Positions 1-5,490 of a DNA stretch of 10,967 nucleotides are shown here, in pieces. The stretch is from Desulfosarcina sp. (GTDB taxonomy: Bacteria > Desulfobacterota > Desulfobacteria > Desulfobacterales > Desulfosarcinaceae): NCBI GenBank assembly GCA_030642405.1, contig DAOWNV010000066.1:1-10967 (forward strand). The letters are read 5' to 3'. Numbering within the stretch: the stretch's first letter is position 1; every line of letters starts with the position of its first letter. Position numbers and translations under genes: made by a program. The notes under the pieces are model-generated. The model was not told the DNA's origin. It did not search any database and worked only from the letters and a program-made list of their open reading frames with translations.

Positions 1-524
1 CGGAGACCATTACTGAGATTTCCGAACAGACCAACCTTTTGGCATTAAACGCAACCATTGAGGCTGCACGTGCCGGAGAGGCCGGCAAAGGTTTTGCGGT
101 AGTGGCGAATGAGATTAAAGAACTTGCCAAACAGACAGCCGGAGCCACCAAGGAGATAAAAACAAGGATCGAAGGCATCCAGGGTACGACAGCCGGCACG
201 GTAACGGAAATTGAACAAATATCCCAGGTTATCAGCGATATTAATGATATCGTTGTCACTATCGCAACGGCTGTTGAAGAACAGTCCGTGACCAGCAAAG
301 ATGTTTCCGAAAACGTTGCTCAGGCCTCCCTGGGAATACAGGAGGTTACCGAGAATGTAGCTCAGAGTTCAACTGTCTCCGGAGAAATAGCCATCAATAT
401 ATCTGAAGTCAACCAGACGGCAAGCGAAATCTCAAACAGCGGTTCTCAGCTGAATATGAGTGCTCAAGAGTTAGGAAACCTTTCCGCTGAGTTGAAAGAA
501 ATGGTGAGCATATTTAAGGTGTAA
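1..524 (+). CDS. Methyl-accepting chemotaxis protein, C-terminal part (5' end outside window)
   Basis: The reading frame is open from base 3, so the gene begins before the window. The first visible residues (EISEQTNLLALNATIEAARAG followed by GKGFAVVANEIKELA) are the highly conserved hairpin tip of the MCP cytoplasmic signalling domain, the part that contacts CheW and the CheA kinase. After the tip comes a long heptad-rich helix, rich in Ala, Glu, Gln, Ser and Thr, that would pack back along the coiled coil; it ends with LKEMVSIFKV and a TAA stop, a normal MCP ending. No CheR-binding pentapeptide is visible at the C-terminus. Sensor and membrane parts lie outside the window, so the ligand cannot be named. 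The next gene is on the opposite strand, so this is the 3' end of its transcription unit. The family call is secure. Confidence 0.95.
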   Translation, partial: ETITEISEQTNLLALNATIEAARAGEAGKGFAVVANEIKELAKQTAGATKEIKTRIEGIQGTTAGTVTEIEQISQVISDINDIVVTIATAVEEQSVTSKDVSENVAQASLGIQEVTENVAQSSTVSGEIAINISEVNQTASEISNSGSQLNMSAQELGNLSAELKEMVSIFKV

Positions 525-721
525 GTAATCCAAGGACAAGGAAAATCCGTGGTAGTTTCAACGCCCGTAATGAAAAGAAACGCGCTATCTTCGGTCTCAC
601 CTGAATAAACAAGGACAATGTCATACGCACCCTCTGAGGTATCACCAAAAAGGGCATCGAAAAATTGGTCGGCACGGTCAGAAGGGAAAATTCCGTTGAG
701 AATATCCTGTGAAAAATTCAT
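464..721 (-). pseudogene. Short ORF, probable 5' remnant of a small conserved gene
   Basis: An 85-aa frame starts at ATG 721, 30 bases downstream of the ketoacyl synthase stop on the same strand. The first ~35 residues (IFPSDRADQFFDALFGD, then SEGAYDIVLVY) read like a genuine conserved protein. From memory they resemble the N-terminus of a small uncharacterised family common in Desulfobacterota, which continues into a Cys-containing segment; I cannot confirm this by search. Here that second half is missing. After about residue 55 the frame becomes low quality, and its last ~20 residues are the antisense of the chemotaxis gene. The ribosome site is weak (GGAA about 13 bases upstream). The best reading is a truncated remnant whose real part spans roughly 540-721. 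A functional short protein or a chance ORF remain possible. Confidence 0.35.
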
Positions 722-751
722 TTTCTAGTCGGATTCCGGCATTGTTTCCAC

Positions 752-1894
752 CTATCCCTCTCTTTTTTTCACCACCAGGCTGCCGATGGAATAGCCGGCA
801 CCAAAAGAACAGATCACACCGAAATCACCTGCCTTCAAGTCCTCGTGATAAAGATGGAAGGCGATCAGCGATCCGGCTGAAGCGGTGTTTGCGTAGCGGT
901 CCAGCACGATGGGTGCCTCGTCTAAAGTTGCTTCACGGCCAAGCAACTTACCGGACACAAAAAGATTCATGTTGATATTGGCCTGGTGAAGCCACCAGCG
1001 GCGGATAGTGGATGGTTTCAGTCCAAACTCGGCAATGTGTCCCTTCATGTGCTCGATGGCGATGGGGCATACCTCTTTGAAAACCTGCCTGCCGTTTTGG
1101 TGGAACAGCTTGTCCGGACCGAAGGGGTCCACATCGTTGGCCCTGCTGACATATCCGAAATTGGATCGCACATTGCTTGAAAAGCTGGTCATGGCCCGTG
1201 TGCCTAGAATATCGAAGGCTTGGCCGGATGTACTGGTGTCTGCACGTTCTACAATGGCGGCCGTGGCTACATCGCCGAAAATGAAATGGCTGTCACGATC
1301 ACAGTAGTTGACTTGAGGGGAGGTCAGTTCAGGATTCACGGCCAAAACACAACGGGCCGTTCCGGCAGCCACCATATCATAGGCACGGTGCAGACCGAAA
1401 GTGGCAGCCGAGCAAGCCACCAGCATGTCAAAACCGAAACCTTCGATCTCCAGTTCTTTTTGTACCTCTATTGCGATGGCCGGATAGGATCTTTGGGTGT
1501 AGGCGCAAGATACTATTACGGCATCGATGTCGGCGCCGGTCTTCCCCGCATTTTCCATGGCATGCCGCGCGGCATGAATGGCGATCTCAGCCTGATCGGA
1601 AATCGCTTCTTCCGGTCGTTCCGGGATGATCGGCCGCATATAGTCCGTATCCAGTATCCCTTTCTTGATGTACGCAAAGCGTTGTTTGATGCCCGATACC
1701 TTTTCAATGAATTCTGCTGAACTTTTGGGTTTGGCGACCAGCCGACCGGCTTCTATCGCCTCTGAATTAAGTTTATTGTAGCGGTCGGCCCAAGTATTAT
1801 AGGAAACAACCAACTCCTCGTTTGTTATGACATTGTCAGGCGTCCAGAGTCCGCTACCGCTGAGGACAACTGTGTATGGTTCAGATGGTACCAT
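752..1894 (-). CDS. Beta-ketoacyl-ACP synthase III family protein (FabH-like)
   Basis: This 380-aa thiolase-fold enzyme should catalyse decarboxylative Claisen condensation of an acyl thioester with malonyl-ACP in the cytoplasm. The catalytic triad is complete: Cys161 in VACSAATFG, His303 in WLHQAN and Asn336 in RYANTASAG; the C-terminal FGAGYSIGS matches the FabH glycine-rich end. It is longer than housekeeping FabH (about 320 aa) because of an insertion around residues 30-100 (NTWADRYN, then EFIEKVSGIKQRF). This recalls the Pseudomonas PA3286-type KAS III, which takes medium-chain acyl-CoA, so fatty acid salvage or a specialised acyl product is likelier than the essential FabH step; the substrate is inferred. 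The ATG at 1894 is preceded by AAAGGA at good spacing. It stands alone, divergent from the polyP cluster, with no fab, acp or thioesterase genes beside it. Confidence 0.85.
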   Translation of the reverse strand: MVPSEPYTVVLSGSGLWTPDNVITNEELVVSYNTWADRYNKLNSEAIEAGRLVAKPKSSAEFIEKVSGIKQRFAYIKKGILDTDYMRPIIPERPEEAISDQAEIAIHAARHAMENAGKTGADIDAVIVSCAYTQRSYPAIAIEVQKELEIEGFGFDMLVACSAATFGLHRAYDMVAAGTARCVLAVNPELTSPQVNYCDRDSHFIFGDVATAAIVERADTSTSGQAFDILGTRAMTSFSSNVRSNFGYVSRANDVDPFGPDKLFHQNGRQVFKEVCPIAIEHMKGHIAEFGLKPSTIRRWWLHQANINMNLFVSGKLLGREATLDEAPIVLDRYANTASAGSLIAFHLYHEDLKAGDFGVICSFGAGYSIGSLVVKKREG

Positions 1895-1920
1895 GTTAAT
1901 CCTTTCTGCTATTTTTTGAA

Positions 1921-1957
1921 AACCGTATCACTGGTTCACCATGCAGTCAATACGGTT
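1921..1957. repeat. Inverted repeat AACCGTAT-N21-ATACGGTT upstream of the ketoacyl synthase
   Basis: Two perfect 8-bp arms at 1921-1928 and 1950-1957 are separated by 21 bp, and a smaller palindrome (TGGT-TC-ACCA, 1932-1941) lies between them. The arms overlap the -10 and touch the -35 of the minus-strand promoter candidate for the synthase gene. This is the geometry of a repressor operator; a leader RNA hairpin is the alternative. There is no T-run after the repeat on either strand, so it is not a terminator. The regulator is unknown. Confidence 0.4.
1922..1950 (-). promoter_or_regulatory. Candidate sigma-70-type promoter of the ketoacyl synthase
   Basis: Read on the minus strand, TTGACT (1950-1945) is followed after 17 bp by TACGGT (1927-1922), about 28 bases before the start codon at 1894. 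The -35 is strong and the -10 is poor, consistent with a weak or activator-dependent promoter. It was assigned by eye only. Confidence 0.35.
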
Positions 1958-2009
1958 GCTCTGTGCGGAGATCTTACAACCTAATTTACCGGCTAAATGA
2001 AACAATGAA

Positions 2010-2038
2010 TTGACACCTGAAAACTATGTATATACAAA
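2010..2038 (+). promoter_or_regulatory. Candidate sigma-70-type promoter of the RHH-ppk cluster
   Basis: A perfect TTGACA at 2010-2015 is followed after 17 bp by TACAAA (2033-2038); an alternative -10 is TATACA at 2031. It lies about 60 bases upstream of the RHH start codon. The -10 sits inside the palindromic block at 2027-2055, so a protein bound there would block RNA polymerase. Confidence 0.5.
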
Positions 2039-2055
2039 GCATATACAATGTATAT
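2027..2055. promoter_or_regulatory. Putative operator: two adjacent AT-rich palindromes
   Basis: TGTATATACA (2027-2036) is a perfect 10-bp palindrome. Four bases later comes ATATACAATGTATAT (2041-2055), palindromic around its central base. Both are built from the half-site TGTATA/TATACA, giving four copies in 28 bp. The block overlaps the -10 of the promoter candidate and lies immediately upstream of a gene for a ribbon-helix-helix protein, a family that usually binds short repeated half-sites and often represses its own operon. The link to this RHH protein is inferred. GntR- or TetR-type binding is an alternative. Confidence 0.5.
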
Positions 2056-2099
2056 AAATCTGTCTTGCTGTTCAAACTCAATCAGAGTAATAATACCAA

Positions 2100-2267
2100 A
2101 TGGCCAAAAAAAAAAGTCAAAAAGACAGCCAGTTGTTGATTCGCATCAATGGCGAACAGCGGGAACGGTTTGTTTCGCTTTGTGAGGAACTGGATACCAG
2201 TGCGGCTCGTGAGATCAGAAAGTTCATTCGGCGATTTTTAAATGAATATAAAGAGTCCGAGGGGTGA
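2100..2267 (+). CDS. Small ribbon-helix-helix (MetJ/Arc/CopG-like) DNA-binding protein
   Basis: A 55-aa protein beginning MAKKKSQKD. Residues about 10-17 (SQLLIRIN) form the expected DNA-contacting beta strand. Residues 18-31 (GEQRERFVSLCEEL) are helix one, and after the turn DTSAAREI, residues 36-50 (ending RRFLNEY) are helix two. This is the complete ribbon-helix-helix fold and nothing else, so it would act as a dimeric repressor or activator. An in-frame stop at 2088 makes ATG 2100 the first possible start; the ribosome site is weak (GAG about 12 bases upstream). A run of ten A's follows the second codon. It is the first gene of the polyP cluster, and its stop lies inside the longest possible ppk frame, so the two are likely cotranscribed and coupled. 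The fold is fairly sure; its target is inferred to be the operator at 2027-2055. Confidence 0.75.
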   Translation: MAKKKSQKDSQLLIRINGEQRERFVSLCEELDTSAAREIRKFIRRFLNEYKESEG

Positions 2268-4488
2268 TAAAAAACGGACAGAAAATTACAATGGTAACAT
2301 GGACGCTCTAAACGAAACATCAACGCAGGTGACAGATCATTTGCAAGATCCTGACTTTACAAAAAAATTGACGGAAAATCATCCCGGTCGATTTATCAAC
2401 CGTGAGTTGTCGTGGCTGGAATTCAACCGCCGGGTTTACGAAGAGGCAATGAATCCGGTGCATCCGATTCTTGAACGTCTTCGATTCCTTTCTATCTCAG
2501 CCAGTAATCTGGATGAATTTTATATGGTGCGGGTGGCCGGGTTGAAAGGCCAGGTCGCATCTCATGTGAGAGGACTCAGCCCGGACAAATTGACGCCTGC
2601 CCAGCAGCTTCAGGCCATCTCTGCAAAAGTTTCGGAACTTGCAGCTGACCATCACCATTGTTTTGAAATCCTGATCGATGAAATGAGAAATGCGGATATT
2701 CGCCTGGTTGAGCCAAAGGATCTATCCACAGCAGACAAGAAGTGGCTGGCCAATACGTTCCGGCAGAATATATTCCCGATCTTAAGCCCCATTGCCGTCG
2801 ATCCGGCACACCCGTTTCCATTCATCCCCAACCTGGGGTTTGGATTGGTTCTTGATCTGGAAAGCGATGAGGAAAACAAAAATATGGTAGCGCTGGTGAT
2901 CCTGCCGGCTCAATTGAGTCGGTTCATCCGCCTTCCTGGAAAAGACATTCGTTTCATTGCGTTAGAAAGAGTCGTGCTGATGTTTCTCGATTTCTTGTTC
3001 CCTGCATTTACCTTGCTCCATGGTGGAATCTTCCGGGTCATTCGTGATAGTGAAATGGAAATTGATGAGGAAGCCGAAGATCTGGTCTTGACATTTGAAA
3101 GTGCGCTCAAAAGACGCAGACGTGGTAGCGTCGTCCGGTTGACCGTGAATGACACCATTTCGGAAGATTTACTCTATTTTATTCAGACTCAGTTGGATGT
3201 CTCAAAGCATGATGTGTTTACTTTCCACGGCATGATTGGACTATCCGATATTGGTGAAATGGTCGTCGATGACAGACCCGAACTGCTTTTTCCCACCTAC
3301 GAAGCACGATTCCCAGAGCGAATCCGGGATTACGGTGGTGACTGCCTTGCTGCCATCAAGGCAAAAGACATCCTTGTTCATCACCCTTACGAGAGTTTCG
3401 ACGTTGTGGTTCAGTTCCTCCGACAGGCCAGCAAGGATAAAAATGTAGTGGCCATTCGCCAGACGCTTTACCGTACGAGTGAGGATTCTCCAATCGTTCA
3501 AGCCTTGGTCGAAGCGGCGGAATCAGGAAAAAGCGTTACCGCCATGGTGGAACTCAAAGCCCGTTTCGATGAAGAGGCCAATATCGGTATCGCAAGAAAA
3601 CTGGAACGGAGTGGCGCACAGGTGGTCTTCGGTTTTATCGATTATAAAATCCATGCCAAGCTTTCTCTCGTTGTGAGAAGAGAAGGGGATACGTTAAAAT
3701 CATACGCTCACCTGGGAACCGGCAACTACCATCCTGTGACAGCTAAAATATACACGGATCTATCGTTTTTTACCTGCGATCCTGATATCTGTGATGACGT
3801 TCTTCAGGTGTTCAACTACATGACCGGATACGCCAAACCGATGAATTTGAAAAAAGTAGTCATTTCTCCTCTGCACATGAGAGAATTCATCATGGAGAGA
3901 ATTAAAGACGAGATCGGTCATGCCCGGAGGGGGGAACCGGCTGGAATTTATATAAAAGTAAACTCTCTAATCGATTCGGAAATTATCGATGAGCTATACA
4001 GGGCTTCCAAGGCAGGAGTCAAAATCGATATTATAGCTCGGGGGATTTGCGGCCTTCGGCCAGGGGTTCCGGGCTTGTCGGAAAATATTGAAGTCAAATC
4101 CATCGTGGGAAGATTTCTCGAGCATTCCCGAGTTGCCTGTTTCGGGAACGGCTATGAACTTCCTTCTTCAAAGGCCAAGGTATATATATCTTCAGCCGAC
4201 TGGATGCCCAGAAATATTAACCGGCGTATCGAGGCGATGGTTCCCATAGAAAACCCGACGGTCCATCAACAGGTATTGGATCAAATTATGGAGGCCAACT
4301 TTCGGGATAATGAACAGAGCTGGAACCTCCAACCGGATGGCTCCTATCTGCGTTGTCATGCTGAGTCGGAACCCTTCAATGCCCATAAGTTTTTCATGAC
4401 CAACCCCAGCCTGTCCGGCAGGGGGTCGGCATTGGTTGCCGGTGGCCGGACCAAAAAAAAGAAGAAACGGTTGGTGAAAAAGAAATGA
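2242..4488 (+). CDS. ppk1: Polyphosphate kinase 1
   Basis: PPK1 reversibly polymerises the gamma-phosphate of ATP into inorganic polyphosphate through a phosphohistidine intermediate. Domains run in order: the N-domain from residue ~51 (INRELSWLEFNRR, ASNLDEFYMVRVAGL), the middle domain, and two phospholipase-D-like catalytic domains. The key residues are visible: His471 in KIHAKL (equivalent of E. coli His435), His490 in YAHLGTGNY (His454), and Mg/phosphate-binding Arg411 (LYRTSED) and Arg441 (ARFDE). Their spacings of 30, 30 and 19 residues match E. coli exactly. The length of 748 aa is slightly above the usual ~700. ATG 2242 has no ribosome site and overlaps the RHH gene; the in-frame ATG at 2299 (729 aa) is equally plausible. 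The C-terminus is an unusual lysine tail (KKKKKRLVKKK) encoded by an A-rich stretch. The ATGA at 4485-4488 overlaps the sixA-like start. Confidence 0.97.
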   Translation: MNIKSPRGDKKRTENYNGNMDALNETSTQVTDHLQDPDFTKKLTENHPGRFINRELSWLEFNRRVYEEAMNPVHPILERLRFLSISASNLDEFYMVRVAGLKGQVASHVRGLSPDKLTPAQQLQAISAKVSELAADHHHCFEILIDEMRNADIRLVEPKDLSTADKKWLANTFRQNIFPILSPIAVDPAHPFPFIPNLGFGLVLDLESDEENKNMVALVILPAQLSRFIRLPGKDIRFIALERVVLMFLDFLFPAFTLLHGGIFRVIRDSEMEIDEEAEDLVLTFESALKRRRRGSVVRLTVNDTISEDLLYFIQTQLDVSKHDVFTFHGMIGLSDIGEMVVDDRPELLFPTYEARFPERIRDYGGDCLAAIKAKDILVHHPYESFDVVVQFLRQASKDKNVVAIRQTLYRTSEDSPIVQALVEAAESGKSVTAMVELKARFDEEANIGIARKLERSGAQVVFGFIDYKIHAKLSLVVRREGDTLKSYAHLGTGNYHPVTAKIYTDLSFFTCDPDICDDVLQVFNYMTGYAKPMNLKKVVISPLHMREFIMERIKDEIGHARRGEPAGIYIKVNSLIDSEIIDELYRASKAGVKIDIIARGICGLRPGVPGLSENIEVKSIVGRFLEHSRVACFGNGYELPSSKAKVYISSADWMPRNINRRIEAMVPIENPTVHQQVLDQIMEANFRDNEQSWNLQPDGSYLRCHAESEPFNAHKFFMTNPSLSGRGSALVAGGRTKKKKKRLVKKK

Positions 4489-5012
4489 AGCATCTGTTCA
4501 TCATTCGACATGCAAAATCCAGTTGGAAAGATTCCCGTTTGACCGATCATCAACGTCTACTGAACAAACGTGGGAAAAAGGCAGGCCTGAAAATGGGCGA
4601 GCGGTTGAAAAGAAAAGGTGTTTTACCCGATGCCATTATCGCCAGCGATGCCCGGCGTGCGATAGATACGGCTGCTTTGATAGCCGAAGCGATGGGGTTG
4701 TCATTGAAGATAATTCGAACGAACCCGGAACTCTACCACGCACCGGCTGACGGAATTTTGGACATCATACATCATTTTTCGGATGCATGGAATCAGGTTA
4801 TGGTTGTGGGGCACAACCCTGGTATGACCCAACTGGCCAACTGGTTTTATCCTCAACACATCGCCAATGTTCCTACTGCCGGCATTGTCGAGCTTCAGTT
4901 TAAAACAAATTCCTGGGGCCTCATCCATCAGGATAAGCTGATCTACAGTTCTTTTGACTATCCAAAAAAATATGAAAGGAAAAACGAATGTCCATCTCTA
5001 TCAGCCAAGTAA
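4485..5012 (+). CDS. sixA: SixA-type phosphohistidine phosphatase (histidine phosphatase superfamily)
   Basis: This 175-aa protein of the histidine phosphatase (phosphoglycerate-mutase-like) superfamily shows the catalytic Arg8-His9 in IIRHAKSSW, the phosphate-binding Arg57 in ASDARRAIDTA, and the second active-site His110 in VVGHNPGMT. It matches the short single-domain SixA branch, known for removing phosphate from phosphohistidine on signalling and phosphotransfer proteins. The start ATG overlaps the ppk stop (ATGA), a classic coupling arrangement with no strong ribosome site of its own. The position suggests a substrate linked to polyP metabolism, for example the PPK1 phosphohistidine or a short phosphate chain; that is inference. 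Its 3' end overlaps the next gene by 25 bases. The family is certain and the exact substrate unknown. Confidence 0.9.
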   Translation: MKHLFIIRHAKSSWKDSRLTDHQRLLNKRGKKAGLKMGERLKRKGVLPDAIIASDARRAIDTAALIAEAMGLSLKIIRTNPELYHAPADGILDIIHHFSDAWNQVMVVGHNPGMTQLANWFYPQHIANVPTAGIVELQFKTNSWGLIHQDKLIYSSFDYPKKYERKNECPSLSAK

Positions 5013-5395
5013 AAGGGATCGGCCCTTCTACCGAAGAAGCCTTGGCCGACGCAGGTATTACCTCGGTTGAGAGCCTTGTCGCTTATACGCTACAGCAGTT
5101 GACAACCTTGCCCGGCTTCGGAGAAATCAGGGCCGGAAAGGTGATCGAGCATGCCCGTCAACTATTGGCGGATGCTTCAATTTCTGAAAACGAATCAGAT
5201 ACGGAATCTTCTTCTGTAGAGAAAAATGCAGCGAAGGAAAACAAAGAAAATCGGTTGGAGAAAAAAGCTGGTAAGAAAGGGAAAAAGGCAAAGAAGAAGA
5301 AAGAGAAGGAAAAAAAGATAAAAGAAAAGGGTAAGAAATCAAAAAGTGTGAAGAAAAAAGATAAAAAGAAGGCCAAAAAAAAAGGTTCAAAATAA
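4988..5395 (+). CDS. Helix-hairpin-helix protein with lysine-rich tail
   Basis: A 135-aa protein in three parts. Residues 1-62 carry two helix-hairpin-helix-like units, VKGIGPSTEEALADAGI and LTTLPGFGEIRAGKVI, a fold that usually contacts the DNA backbone without sequence specificity. Residues 65-79 form a short acidic, Ser-rich linker (ISENESDTESSS). Residues 81-135 are disordered and extremely basic, with 30 Lys in 55 residues, similar in style to histone H1-like bacterial proteins. AAAGGA lies 7 bases before ATG 4988, supporting this start, which is inside the end of the sixA-like gene. Such a tail should bind polyanions: DNA, polyP, or both. Pseudomonas AlgP, a lysine-rich-tail protein associated with polyP granules, is a functional analogy, not a homologue. 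The nearly all-purine coding strand of the tail is a consequence of Lys/Glu codons. No enzymatic motif is seen. Confidence 0.8.
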   Translation: MSISISQVKGIGPSTEEALADAGITSVESLVAYTLQQLTTLPGFGEIRAGKVIEHARQLLADASISENESDTESSSVEKNAAKENKENRLEKKAGKKGKKAKKKKEKEKKIKEKGKKSKSVKKKDKKKAKKKGSK

Positions 5396-5490
5396 AATAT
5401 CGCTTTTGGGGCTGAAGATACCTTTTTTTCCATAACGAGGCTGAACCTTCAGCGCCTCACAAACAAAACGAAAGACCGATAAAGGATATC
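5396..5490 (+). other. Intergenic gap with competing hairpin arms before the CHAD gene
   Basis: This is the only sizeable gap inside the + strand cluster. GGGGCTGAAG (5408-5417) and GAGGCTGAA (5437-5445) can each pair with the same downstream segment CTTCAGCGCC(TC) (5447-5458), giving two mutually exclusive stems. A T7 run (5423-5429) lies between the arms. There is no classical GC-hairpin/T-run terminator. The gap could attenuate, process or re-initiate expression of the downstream genes, or be structurally neutral. The CHAD ribosome site (AAAGGA, 5481-5486) lies at its end. Confidence 0.25.

Noticed and set aside
1220..1720. 166-aa open frame on the + strand
   Set aside because: It is fully antisense to the ketoacyl synthase, whose catalytic motifs are intact, and its translation shows no coherent domain.
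5396..5430. T7 run after the HhH gene as a rho-independent terminator
   Set aside because: No GC-rich stem sits immediately before the T-run; the only local pairing is about 4 bp with a long loop.
5127..5433. Two long minus-strand frames rich in Phe, Ser and Leu
   Set aside because: They are the complement of the lysine/glutamate-rich tail codons of the HhH gene; low complexity only imitates membrane proteins.
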